A stretch of DNA of 64,000 nt from Streptomyces lincolnensis (GTDB lineage Bacteria; Actinomycetota; Actinomycetes; Streptomycetales; Streptomycetaceae), in contig NZ_CP016438.1 of assembly GCF_001685355.1 (NCBI RefSeq), positions 5,270,001 through 5,334,000 on the forward strand, in the 5' to 3' direction. How positions within the stretch are numbered: the stretch's first letter is position 1; every line of letters starts with the position of its first letter. Under the pieces are notes generated by a model. It did no database searches, was not told where the DNA came from, and saw only the letters and a list, made by a program, of their open reading frames with translations. Shown one piece after another: positions 47,640-56,487 of this stretch. The position numbers and the translations under genes are program-made.

Positions 47640-49580
47640 GTGCGCACGCGCAGCATCTCGATCGCGACGGCACTCGCGGTCGTCCTCAGTTCCGCGGCCC
47701 TGGTGGCCGGCACGGCGGGTCCGGCGGCGGCCGACTCCGCGAAGGTCCTGCCGGTGAAGTCGGTCGGCGACATGGTCGTGGACGGGCTCCACCGGCTGGT
47801 CTACATATCCGACCCGACCAGCGGCAAGATCGTCATCACCGACTACGCGGGCAGCGTCAGGGCCACGCTCACCGGCATGCCCGGGGTGACCGGCCTGGCC
47901 CTGTCCGCCGACTCCGGGCAGCTGTACGGAGCCGTCAAGGACGGCAACCGGATCGTCACCGTCGACACGCAGACGGCCACACCCACCCTGAGCTACCCGC
48001 TCGGCGCGGCCGCCCCCTCCGACCTGGAGGTCGTGGACGGCCGGATCTGGTTCTCGTACGGCACGAACTTCGGCTCGCTGGACATCTCCGGCGCGGAGCC
48101 CGTCGTCCGCCTCGCCCAGGGCTCCGGATCGCTCCTGGCCTCCGACCCGGCCGTCCCGGGCGTCCTGGCGGCCGGCGGCAACAGTGGACTCGCCGTGTAC
48201 GACGTCACGGCCGACGGCGCCACGCTGCGGGCCGAGGGCAGCACGGACAGCGGCGTCAAGCAGATCGACCTGACGCCCGACGGCAAGCAGGTCCTCACCT
48301 CGTGGGGCCCGAACTACAGCGTCGGCGCCTACTCCACCACCGACCTCGCCGCCCAGCAGGGCTACCCCGTCGGCGCCTACCCGAACGCCGTCCGGGTCGC
48401 GCCCGACGGCAGCGTCGCGGGCGGCAGCTTCTCCTGGTACGACCCCGATGTCCACATCCACCGGCCCGGCGACCCGGCGCCCACGCGGGAGTACGACTTC
48501 CCCAACACCGGCGACCACAGCGGTGCCGACACCCTCGTGGACGGAGCGCTGGCCTGGGCGCCGGACGCGAGCCGCGTCTTCGCCGTCTCCGTGAACAGCC
48601 ACGGCACCCACACCCTGCGCGCGTTGACCGACCCCACCAAGGAACTGCCCACCCTGAAGGTGTCGGCGCCCGCCAAGTCGGAGCGCGCCAAGAAGCTCAC
48701 CGTCACCGGCAGGCTCACCTCGAAGACGAACGTCCCCGCGGGCACCGCCCTCAAGGTGACCCGCACCGACGTCGAGTCCCCGAACGGCAGGACGCTGGCC
48801 GCGGCCAAGACGAAGGCGGACGGCGGCTTCTCCTTCACGGACACCCCGCCCGCCGGCGGCAAGGTCACCTACAAGGTCTCCTACGCGGGTGACACCACGC
48901 ACGCCGCCGCCTCCGGCTCCGACGCCGTGGACGTCTCGCGCAAGGCGACCGCGCTGACCCTGAACAACAACGGCAAGCTGTACGCGTACGGCAAGGACGT
49001 CACGTTCACCGCGCACCTCGGTACGACGTACAAGAACCGCACCGTCGCGATCTACACGGACCCCTTCGGCACCGACAAGCCGAAGAAGCTGCTGAAGACC
49101 GGCAAGGTCAACTCCCGGGGCAACCTGACGGCGACCGTCGACATGACCCGGGACACCACCGTCACCGCGGTCTTCGCCGGCGACGCCCGGTACGCCTCCA
49201 AGACCGTGAAGTCGACGGCGTACGCCAAGGCGAAGATCTCCACCTCCGTCTCCAAGCACTACAAGACGGGCAGGATCGGCTCCACGACGTACTACTACTT
49301 CCGCAAGAACACCGCCCCGCTGTTCACCACGACGATGAACTACTACACCGGCCGCAAGCAGCGCCTCCAGCTCCAGGTCTACTACCAGGGCTCCTGGTAC
49401 GACTCGGGCTCGGAGTACTTCGCCCTCGCCGCCAACGGCAAGTCGGCCGTCTCCCTGGACGCACCGGGCGAGTCCGGCATCCGCGCCCGCATGCGCTCGT
49501 CGTACGTCAACGGCTCCTCGGGCGACAGCGTCAACTCCACGACCCACGGCGCCTGGAAGTACGTCACCTTCACCAACTGA
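47640..49580 (+). CDS. Secreted beta-propeller plus Ig-like domain protein
   Basis: 646 aa from GTG 47640 (GGGGGT upstream; GTG 47622 is an alternative). Signal peptide SISIATALAVVLSSAALVAG. Residues ~30-330 form YncE/NHL-like blades (HRLVYISDPTSGKIVITDYA, LALSADSGQLYGAVKDGNRI, KQIDLTPDGKQVLTSWGPN). Then come two Ig-like domains (AKKLTVTGRLTSKTNVPAGT; KDVTFTAHLGTTYKNRTVAI) and a Tyr-rich C-terminal module. Such proteins are widespread in Streptomyces and probably act at the surface. Strong terminator follows. Confidence 0.8.
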   Translation: MRTRSISIATALAVVLSSAALVAGTAGPAAADSAKVLPVKSVGDMVVDGLHRLVYISDPTSGKIVITDYAGSVRATLTGMPGVTGLALSADSGQLYGAVKDGNRIVTVDTQTATPTLSYPLGAAAPSDLEVVDGRIWFSYGTNFGSLDISGAEPVVRLAQGSGSLLASDPAVPGVLAAGGNSGLAVYDVTADGATLRAEGSTDSGVKQIDLTPDGKQVLTSWGPNYSVGAYSTTDLAAQQGYPVGAYPNAVRVAPDGSVAGGSFSWYDPDVHIHRPGDPAPTREYDFPNTGDHSGADTLVDGALAWAPDASRVFAVSVNSHGTHTLRALTDPTKELPTLKVSAPAKSERAKKLTVTGRLTSKTNVPAGTALKVTRTDVESPNGRTLAAAKTKADGGFSFTDTPPAGGKVTYKVSYAGDTTHAAASGSDAVDVSRKATALTLNNNGKLYAYGKDVTFTAHLGTTYKNRTVAIYTDPFGTDKPKKLLKTGKVNSRGNLTATVDMTRDTTVTAVFAGDARYASKTVKSTAYAKAKISTSVSKHYKTGRIGSTTYYYFRKNTAPLFTTTMNYYTGRKQRLQLQVYYQGSWYDSGSEYFALAANGKSAVSLDAPGESGIRARMRSSYVNGSSGDSVNSTTHGAWKYVTFTN

Positions 49581-49589
49581 CCGCGCTCA

Positions 49590-49640
49590 CACGACGAACC
49601 GGTACGGCCCCGCGTTCAGGGGCCGTACCGGTTCGTCGTG
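49590..49640. terminator. Very strong bidirectional terminator, 22-bp perfect stem
   Basis: 49590-49611 pairs without mismatch with 49619-49640 around a 7-nt loop, between the convergent propeller and helicase genes. Confidence 0.9.
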
Positions 49641-49661
49641 GTGGATCAGCGGGCGCGGAGG

Positions 49662-51260
49662 TCAGGCGGCCGAGTCGAAGCGGGACCGGCGCTGCGTCCT
49701 GCGGCGCGCGGCCTCGCCCGAGGACTGGCCCTGGCCGGACTGACCGCCCTGACCGCCCTGTCCCCGGCGTCCCCGACGGCCCCGGGACGGGGACGAGGAG
49801 GAGGACGCGCCACGGGGACGCTCCGCGGTCGGCGTGGTGATGACGACCGGGACACCGGACGGTGCCTGGGCACCGGTGATACGGCTCAACTCCGCCTCGC
49901 CCGAGCGCACCTGGGCGATCTGGGGAGTGATGCCCGCCGCGGCCATCAGCCGGCTCATGTCGCGCCGCTGGTTCGGGGTGACCAGGGTGACGACACTGCC
50001 GGACTCGCCGGCGCGGGCCGTACGGCCGCCGCGGTGCAGGTAGTCCTTGTGGTCGCTGGGCGGGTCCACGTTGACGACCAGGTCGAGGTTGTCGACGTGG
50101 ATGCCACGCGCCGCCACGTTGGTGGCGACCAGCACGGTCACATGCCCGGTCTTGAACTGGGCGAGGGTGCGCGTGCGCTGGGGCTGCGACTTGCCGCCGT
50201 GCAGGGCCGCGGCGCGGACGCCACTGGCCAGCAGGTGCTTGGTCAGCCGGTCCACCGCGTGCTTGGTGTCGAGGAACATGATCACGCGGCCGTCCCGCGC
50301 CGCGATCTCGGTGGTCGTCCGGTGCTTGTCCGCGTCGTGCACGTGCAGGACGTGGTGCTCCATCGTGGTGACCGCGCCCGCCGAGGGGTCGACGGAGTGG
50401 ACCACCGGGTCGTGCAGGTAGCGGCGGACCAGCAGGTCGACGTTGCGGTCCAGGGTGGCCGAGAACAGCATCCGCTGCCCGTCGGTGCGCACCTGGTCGA
50501 GCAGCGCGGTGACCTGGGGCATGAAGCCCATGTCGGCCATCTGGTCGGCCTCGTCGAGGACGGTGATGGCGACCTGGTCCAGCCGGCAGTCGCCGCGGTC
50601 GATGAGGTCCTTCAGCCGCCCGGGCGTCGCCACGACCACCTCGGACCCGGCGCGCAGCGCACCGGCCTGGCGGCCGATGGACATGCCGCCGACGACGGTG
50701 GCCAGACGCAGGTTCACGGAACGGGCGTACGGAGTGAGCGCGTCGGTGACCTGCTGGGCGAGCTCGCGGGTCGGGACGAGCACGAGGGCGAGCGGCTGGC
50801 GCGGTTCAGCACGACGGCCCGCCGTACGGGCCAGGAGCGCGAGGCCGAAGGCGAGGGTCTTGCCCGAGCCGGTGCGGCCACGGCCCAGGACGTCACGGCC
50901 GGCCAGGGAGTTCGGCAGGGTCGCCCCCTGGATGGGGAACGGGACGGTCACGCCCTGGTTGCCGAGCGTCTCCAACAGGCGGGCGGGCATGTCGAGTTCG
51001 GCGAACGCCTCGACGGCCGGGAGTCCCGGCGTGATCGTCTTCGGCGGCGCGAACTCGCCCTGGATGACGGTCCGGCCCGACGGACGGCCGCCGGAGCCCT
51101 TGGAGCGGCGCGGACCACCGGAGCGGCCGGAGCCGCCGGAGCCGGAGCTCGAACCGGAGCCGGAACCGAAGCGGTCATAGCCGCGGGAGTTGCCGGAGCC
51201 ACCGGAGCCGCCGTAGCCGCCGCCGGAACGGGTCGATCGGGATGTGCGGGCACGATTCAT
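49662..51260 (-). CDS. DEAD-box RNA helicase
   Basis: 532 aa; ATG 51260 with AAGGAAGG upstream. The N-terminus is a ~60-residue Arg/Gly/Ser-rich tail, as is the C-terminus (RGRRGRRGQGGQGGQ). Core motifs: Q-motif region PFPIQGATLPNSLAG, Walker A GRGRTGSGKT, PTRELAQQ, VLDEADQMADMGF, FSATLDRNV, VATNVAARGIHVDN, HRGGRTARAGESG. It unwinds RNA duplexes, typically in ribosome assembly or mRNA turnover in the cold. Located 184 bp after cspA on the same strand, a common cold-response pairing. Confidence 0.93.
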   Translation of the reverse strand: MNRARTSRSTRSGGGYGGSGGSGNSRGYDRFGSGSGSSSGSGGSGRSGGPRRSKGSGGRPSGRTVIQGEFAPPKTITPGLPAVEAFAELDMPARLLETLGNQGVTVPFPIQGATLPNSLAGRDVLGRGRTGSGKTLAFGLALLARTAGRRAEPRQPLALVLVPTRELAQQVTDALTPYARSVNLRLATVVGGMSIGRQAGALRAGSEVVVATPGRLKDLIDRGDCRLDQVAITVLDEADQMADMGFMPQVTALLDQVRTDGQRMLFSATLDRNVDLLVRRYLHDPVVHSVDPSAGAVTTMEHHVLHVHDADKHRTTTEIAARDGRVIMFLDTKHAVDRLTKHLLASGVRAAALHGGKSQPQRTRTLAQFKTGHVTVLVATNVAARGIHVDNLDLVVNVDPPSDHKDYLHRGGRTARAGESGSVVTLVTPNQRRDMSRLMAAAGITPQIAQVRSGEAELSRITGAQAPSGVPVVITTPTAERPRGASSSSSPSRGRRGRRGQGGQGGQSGQGQSSGEAARRRTQRRSRFDSAA

Positions 51261-51390
51261 GCGGAACCTTCCTTGATGAGGCACGTATCAAGGAATTCCC
51301 GCAGCGGTGGAGCGGCGCAGAGAATCTCGAGACGAGCCAAAAACGATGGGGGCGAGTATGTCCTCGCGCTGCCCTGAAACACAGCGAGCC

Positions 51391-51419
51391 GGGGCCCGCA
51401 CCCCAGAGGTGCGGGCCCC
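51391..51419 (-). terminator. Terminator of the cold-shock gene
   Basis: A 12-bp stem (51391-51402 with 51408-51419), loop 5 nt, directly after the cspA-like stop at 51445. It may allow partial readthrough into the helicase gene. Confidence 0.75.
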
Positions 51420-51444
51420 AGCTGCGAAGTACGCGTCGCCGGTG

Positions 51445-51648
51445 TCAGGCGGGAACGATGTTCTCGGCGGTCGGGCCCTTCTGGCCCTGCGCGATGTCGA
51501 AGGACACCTTCTGACCTTCCAGCAGCTCGCGGAAGCCCTGGGCGGCGATGTTGGAGTAGTGGGCGAAGACGTCGGCGCCGCCGCCGTCCTGCTCGATGAA
51601 GCCGAAGCCCTTTTCCGCGTTGAACCACTTCACGGTGCCAGTAGCCAT
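51445..51648 (-). CDS. Cold-shock protein (CspA family)
   Basis: 67 aa, complete. RNP1 [10 protein letters not shown] and RNP2 VFAHYSNI are intact in the five-strand OB fold beginning [14 protein letters not shown]. It is an RNA chaperone binding single-stranded RNA or DNA. The ribosome site GAAGGAG lies close to the ATG. The leader contains a hairpin (51676-51698), and the gene is followed by a terminator and a DEAD-box helicase. Confidence 0.96.
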   Translation of the reverse strand: MATGTVKWFNAEKGFGFIEQDGGGADVFAHYSNIAAQGFRELLEGQKVSFDIAQGQKGPTAENIVPA

Positions 51649-52022
51649 TTTATTTCTCCTTCGGAGACGGTGTCGGGAATTCGCCGTGTGCGAATTCCTT
51701 TGTCGCCGTGATGATCAACCCGTCGGAAAAAACCTTCTGGCAACCACACCTGCAACTGAGATCGACAGTAGCACGGTGCGACCGGGCCTGTACGTTCGAT
51801 AATTTCCCTCCGCCCGGCGCCCTGGGAATACTCGCCGTGCCCCGCACTTATTTCTCATTCCACGAACACAGATATTGCCCGACGTGGACATGATCCTCGC
51901 GCTGCGGGGCCCCGCCCGCAGCGCTGTGACCTCCTCCGACGGGTGATATGGCCCGTCTCCGCCGCCATCGGACGGCACAGCGGCGAACGCACCTGGAATT
52001 CACCTTCGCGACGAAGGTCACA
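51649..52022 (-). other. 374-bp leader/promoter region of the cold-shock gene
   Basis: No gene seen. The half next to cspA is its probable 5' leader and is AT-rich compared with the surroundings; the far half abuts the stop of the transglutaminase-like gene. Confidence 0.6.
51676..51698 (-). promoter_or_regulatory. Leader hairpin of the cold-shock mRNA
   Basis: GGAATTCG (51676-51683) and CGAATTCC (51691-51698) form an 8-bp stem with a 7-nt loop, 27 nt upstream of the ATG. AT-rich pairs make it temperature-labile, so it could contribute to thermal control. Confidence 0.5.
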
Positions 52023-54365
52023 TCAGCGTCGCCAGGCCGGGGCCGACCATCCCGGCGCCGCGGAACGCAGCAGGCGGAGCAGCCGGGTGCGGCGCGGGAC
52101 GCGCTGCCGGACGGTGCTCTCGACCGCCTCGCAGTCCGCCCACGCGGCGTCCGCGGCTTCGGCGTCGGGTCTGCGGTCCGCGTACTCGACCTCGTTGACC
52201 AAAGTGGCCAGTTCCGGCAGCCGCAGGCCCACGTCACCGCCCACGCTCGCCGCGCCGAACGCGGCGACCTCCTGTGCCGTGTGCGCTCCCGTGGCGGGCA
52301 GGCCGATCTCCGTGAGGCGTTCGGTGATCTGCTGCCAGGCGCCGAGCACCCGGCGCCGTACGTCCGGGTCGCCGCGTCGTCTGCTGCGCCTGCGGTACGG
52401 CAGCCACAGCGCGTACAGCACATAGCCCGTCACGAGCAGCAGCGGGACGACAGGAGCGACCAGCCACAGGGACACACCGGAACCGGGCTCGCCCCCGGCG
52501 GCGGGAGCCGGCCCGTCCGGTGTGCGCGGCGTCGACGGCCGCGCCGGTCCGGCGGTCTCCCGGTCCGTCTGCCGGCTGTCCTCCGGCTCCTCCACCGCCA
52601 CGGCGGACGAGCCGCCCTGCGTGACCTCACCGGGCGTGGGATGGAACGGCACCCAGCCCACACCGGCGAACCCGACCTCCGGCCAGGCCAGCACGTCCTC
52701 CCCCCGCACCCGCCAGGTCCCGGCGCCGGTCCGCGTCCCCGGGCGGAACCCCACGGCCACCCGCGTGGGCAGGCCCAGGGTGCGCCCCAGCACCGCGAAG
52801 GAGGCGGCGAACTGCTCCGACGTGCCGCGCCCGCCGTCCGCCAGGAAGAACTCCAGGTTCCGGTAGGTGTGTCCGGGCAGCGCCCCGGAGTCGAGCCGGT
52901 AGGTCGCGCGCAGCCAGTCGGCCAGGCGTACGGCCCGCTGGTACGGGTGCGTGCTGCCCGCGGTGACCCGCTCGGCGATCCTCCTGAAGGACTGGACGGA
53001 GGGGATCGGCTGCCCGGCCGCGTCGACGGCGGGCAGGCGCAGCCGCGCCGGATCGTCGGCGGCGGCCGCGTACCGCAGCCGTTCGGCGTCGTACTCGGGA
53101 AGGCGGGAGGTCGCGGTGTAGGTGAAGCCGCGCGGGACCGCCTCGCCGGTGGAGAGCACTCCGCTGTCCGGGTCGACCGACAGCGAGGTGCCCTCGGGCG
53201 TGCGCACGGACGTGGGCCGGTCGGCGGCGGGAAGCCAGATCCCGGGCAACGACCGCACGGTGAAACGCTGTTCGAGCCTCTTGGTGCGGTCCGGCTCGGC
53301 GCCCTTCTCGGCCGGCACCCGGCCTCCGGTACGGGTCAGCCCCGCGCCGCTGCTCCATGTCGTCCCGTCGTACCGGTCGAGGACGGCCAGCCGGTAGTTC
53401 CCGGGGGCCGTGCCCGAGGTCCGTACGGTGAAGACCTCCTCGTCGCCGTTGCGCATCCAGGCCGCGACCTGGTCCAGCGGGCTGGTGGACTGCGGCCGTG
53501 CGGCCGGTGGCGTGACGGCCGTCTCGCGGAGGTCGTAGGGCGATCCGACACCGGGAAGGTGCGGGCCCAGCAGCGCTGCGACGAGGCCGAGCGCGGCGAC
53601 GGCCGGCAGCCGGAGCGCCAGCGCCCGCAGCGGGATCCGGACCCGTGAGCGGACCAGGACCAGCAGCGCGGCGGCCCCGGCGAACACGCCCGCGGCCGGG
53701 TACGAGGTTCCCGGGCCGTCCGCGCCGAGCACCAGCGGGACGCCGAAGGCGAGGATCGCGGGCAGGGCCGGGAGCAGCGGGGCGCGGGTGCGCAGGGCGA
53801 GTTCCGCGGAGACGGCGGCGGCCGTCCACACCACCGCGTGCGGCAGCACGAGCAGTTCGGGCTCGCCGGGCGCGGGCAGGATGGTGGAGAGCAGCGCGTG
53901 CGGCGCGTCGAGCAGCGCCGACCACGCGGCGCGCAGCGCGGGCCCGCCGGGCAGGCCGTCGCTCACCTCGTGGAACAGCGTCGCGCTGACGACGGCGGCC
54001 CAGGCGACGACGGTCAGCAGCGCGGACGGCCACAGCGGTGTGGTGGGGCGGGAGCCGGTGCCGGCGGGACGGCGGCCCTCGCGGGCGGAGCGGCGGCCGA
54101 GCAGGCCCGACAGCACCGCCGACAGGACGACCGGGACGGGCACCGCCACCGCCAGCACCGGGAGCAGCTCGGACGGCGGGAAGACCCGGGTGAACCCGTA
54201 CCCCGCGGCGCCGGACAGCGCGGCCACGGGCAGCAGCGACCACAGCCGTCGGGCCCGGTCGGCCGCCTCCGCGGGCGGGGTCGGGGCCGGAGCCGGAGCC
54301 GGTACGTCGTCGTGGCGCGCCGGGGAGGTGGCGGTGGTGGCGGTGACGGCGGTGGTCGTGCTCAT
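52023..54365 (-). CDS. TgpA-like transmembrane transglutaminase-fold protein, catalytic triad apparently lost
   Basis: 780 aa, ATGA overlap with the DUF58 gene. Five to six N-terminal membrane helices (residues ~45-270), an external DUF3488-like part, a transglutaminase-like domain, one more helix (VSLWLVAPVVPLLLVTGYVL) and a cytosolic DUF4129 tail. In active members the domain reads roughly GYCEQF ... HAW ... FDPTP; here it is GTSEQF (Cys to Ser, ~515), VLAW (His to Leu, ~557) and FHPTPG (Asp to His, ~574). A structural rather than protease role is therefore likely. Third of four genes with MoxR and DUF58. Confidence 0.85.
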   Translation of the reverse strand: MSTTTAVTATTATSPARHDDVPAPAPAPTPPAEAADRARRLWSLLPVAALSGAAGYGFTRVFPPSELLPVLAVAVPVPVVLSAVLSGLLGRRSAREGRRPAGTGSRPTTPLWPSALLTVVAWAAVVSATLFHEVSDGLPGGPALRAAWSALLDAPHALLSTILPAPGEPELLVLPHAVVWTAAAVSAELALRTRAPLLPALPAILAFGVPLVLGADGPGTSYPAAGVFAGAAALLVLVRSRVRIPLRALALRLPAVAALGLVAALLGPHLPGVGSPYDLRETAVTPPAARPQSTSPLDQVAAWMRNGDEEVFTVRTSGTAPGNYRLAVLDRYDGTTWSSGAGLTRTGGRVPAEKGAEPDRTKRLEQRFTVRSLPGIWLPAADRPTSVRTPEGTSLSVDPDSGVLSTGEAVPRGFTYTATSRLPEYDAERLRYAAAADDPARLRLPAVDAAGQPIPSVQSFRRIAERVTAGSTHPYQRAVRLADWLRATYRLDSGALPGHTYRNLEFFLADGGRGTSEQFAASFAVLGRTLGLPTRVAVGFRPGTRTGAGTWRVRGEDVLAWPEVGFAGVGWVPFHPTPGEVTQGGSSAVAVEEPEDSRQTDRETAGPARPSTPRTPDGPAPAAGGEPGSGVSLWLVAPVVPLLLVTGYVLYALWLPYRRRSRRRGDPDVRRRVLGAWQQITERLTEIGLPATGAHTAQEVAAFGAASVGGDVGLRLPELATLVNEVEYADRRPDAEAADAAWADCEAVESTVRQRVPRRTRLLRLLRSAAPGWSAPAWRR

Positions 54366-55519
54366 CGCGCGGCCTCCCGGCGCCATCCGGCCGGCAGGTC
54401 CTCCAGCGAGGCGACGTGCAGCTGCGGTACGTCGGGACGCGGACCGGACACCTCGCGGGCGGCCTCGGGCTCGGCGCCGACGCGCACCATGGTCACGCGG
54501 TCGAAACGGTGCCGTACCCGGTCGACGGCACCGAGCCCCCGGGTGTCGTCGGTGCCGGTGACGACGACCAGGGCCCCACCCCCGCGGTGGCTCTCCATAC
54601 CGTCGAACGCGGCGGCCAGGGACTTCAGGTCCGAACGGCCCACGACGGCCAGCCCGTCCAGCAGCGCATCGCCGTCGTCGCCCGAGCCGTCGGTGTGCAG
54701 CAGCGGTCCCCTCTCGGCGACCAGGTGCACGGGGAAGTGGGAGCGGGCGGCGGCGTGGGCGACGGAGGCCGCGCAGTCCACGGCCAGCTCGAAGGCGTCC
54801 TCCGAGGCGTAGGCGCGCTGCCGGGTGTCGAGCACGACCGTGGTGTGCGGCAGCGACACGTCGACCATCTGGCGGACCATCAGCGTGCCGGTGCGGGCCG
54901 TGGACCGCCAGTGCACCCGCCGCAGGTCGTCGCCGAGCACGTACTCGCGCAGCGCGTGGAAGGTCAGCGAGCCGTCGTCGGCGGTGTCGGAGGCCGGCCC
55001 CTCCACATGGTGCGCCTGCCCGGACGGCAGCACGGGCAGCGGACAGACCCGGGGCCGTACCAGCAGCGTGTCCGGATCACCGTAGGGGCGCATACGGCGG
55101 GCGAGCCCGAGCGGGTCGGTGCGTTCCAGCCGCAGCGGACCCACCGGGACGCGGCCGCGGCGGGCGGTGGGCAGGGCGTACCGCAGTTCGTGGGCCGTGC
55201 CCGGGTGCAGGGCGGGCACCTCGACGGTGATGTCCCCCTCGCCGCACCGGTCGACCGCGCGCAGGCCGCGCCGGGTGCGGGACCCGGTGTTGGTGAGGGT
55301 GACGACACCCTCGGCGGAATCGCCCCGGCCGACCCTCCTCGGCGCGATCCGCCGCTCGGCGTCCAGCACGGGCGCGGGCAGAGCCCACAGCACCGCGACG
55401 GCCACGGCGAGCAGACAGGCCATCCCGAGCGCGGCGGCCTCCCCGTACCCGAGCGCGTACCCGAAGCCGGTCAGCACGGTGCCCGCGGCCAGCGTGCCCC
55501 ATCCGGTGGCCGACAGCAT
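54362..55519 (-). CDS. DUF58 domain membrane protein
   Basis: 385 aa. Two N-terminal membrane helices, then the DUF58 signature EYVLGDDLRRVHWRSTARTG with MVRQ, embedded in a von Willebrand-like region (TTVVLDTRQRAYASEDAFEL, ALVVVTGTDDTRGLGAVDRV). DUF58 proteins are the usual partners of MoxR ATPases in complex maturation. Overlaps its neighbours by 1 and 4 nt. Confidence 0.9.
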   Translation of the reverse strand: MLSATGWGTLAAGTVLTGFGYALGYGEAAALGMACLLAVAVAVLWALPAPVLDAERRIAPRRVGRGDSAEGVVTLTNTGSRTRRGLRAVDRCGEGDITVEVPALHPGTAHELRYALPTARRGRVPVGPLRLERTDPLGLARRMRPYGDPDTLLVRPRVCPLPVLPSGQAHHVEGPASDTADDGSLTFHALREYVLGDDLRRVHWRSTARTGTLMVRQMVDVSLPHTTVVLDTRQRAYASEDAFELAVDCAASVAHAAARSHFPVHLVAERGPLLHTDGSGDDGDALLDGLAVVGRSDLKSLAAAFDGMESHRGGGALVVVTGTDDTRGLGAVDRVRHRFDRVTMVRVGAEPEAAREVSGPRPDVPQLHVASLEDLPAGWRREAAR

Positions 55520-56487
55520 CAGACGCGCGCTCTGCTGTCCAGCGGCACGGTGGCCAGCACCTCGTCGATCACGTCCATGCCGGTGACGCCCCTCAGTTCG
55601 GCCTCCGGGGTCAGGATCAGCCGGTGCGCCAGGACGGGCCCGGCCAGCGCCTTGACGTCCTCCGGGAACGCGTACGGCCGGGACTGCGAGGCCGCCCGCA
55701 CCCGGACCGCCCGCAACAGGGCGACGGAACCACGCGGCGAGGCCCCCAGCCGTACGTCGGGGAGGGTGCGGGTCGCCGCCACCACCCGCACCAGGTAGTC
55801 GTACAGCGCGTCGGCCACCTGGATCTCGGTGGCGCTCGCTATGAGTTCCGCGATCTCCCGGGCGGTGGCGACGGGGGACAGCGACTCGGGGGTGGTGTCG
55901 GTGCCCGCCCCCTTGATGACCGCGACCTCGGAGGAGTGATCGGGGTAGCCGACGGTGATCCGCATCAGGAACCGGTCGAGCTGGGCCTCCGGCAGCGGGT
56001 AAGTGCCGCCCATGTCCACCGAGTTCTGCGTGGCGATCACCATGAACGGGCGGGGCACCGGGTGCGTGGTGCCGTCCGCGGTGACCCGGCCTTCCTCCAT
56101 CACCTCCAGCAGCGCGGACTGCGTCTTGGGGGAGGCGCGGTTGATCTCGTCACCGAGCACGATGTTCGCGAAGACCGGGCCCGGGAGGAACTCGAACGTG
56201 CCCGTGTTCTGCCGGTAGACGGTGACGCCGGTGATGTCCGACGGCAACAGGTCCGGCGTGAACTGCACCCGCGCGAAGTCGGCCTCGATCGACGCGGCGA
56301 GGCAGCGGGCGAGGGTGGTCTTGCCGGTGCCCGGCACGTCCTCGATCAGCAGGTGGCCCTCTGCGAACAGGCAGGTCAGGGCTAGTTCTATGGTGTCGCG
56401 CTTGCCCTTGACGACGCGTTCTATGTTGTCGGCGAGGGTGTGGAAGAGGGGGGCTAGGGGGGTGGGGGTGGGGTGGGGGGTGGTCAT
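55519..56487 (-). CDS. MoxR-type AAA+ ATPase
   Basis: 322 aa. Walker A DVPGTGKTTLARCL, Walker B IVLGDEINRASPKTQSALLE, sensor I VIATQNSVDMGGTYPLPEAQ, and arginine-finger region LDRFLMRI. MoxR ATPases act as chaperones that assemble or activate protein complexes, often with VWA/DUF58 proteins. Overlaps the FN3 gene by ATGA and the DUF58 gene by TGATG. Confidence 0.95.
   Translation of the reverse strand: MTTPHPTPTPLAPLFHTLADNIERVVKGKRDTIELALTCLFAEGHLLIEDVPGTGKTTLARCLAASIEADFARVQFTPDLLPSDITGVTVYRQNTGTFEFLPGPVFANIVLGDEINRASPKTQSALLEVMEEGRVTADGTTHPVPRPFMVIATQNSVDMGGTYPLPEAQLDRFLMRITVGYPDHSSEVAVIKGAGTDTTPESLSPVATAREIAELIASATEIQVADALYDYLVRVVAATRTLPDVRLGASPRGSVALLRAVRVRAASQSRPYAFPEDVKALAGPVLAHRLILTPEAELRGVTGMDVIDEVLATVPLDSRARV

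Noticed and set aside
49590..49640. Phage attachment site
   Set aside because: The 22-bp inverted arms around a short loop between convergent stops are explained by a terminator, and no integrase or tRNA is nearby.
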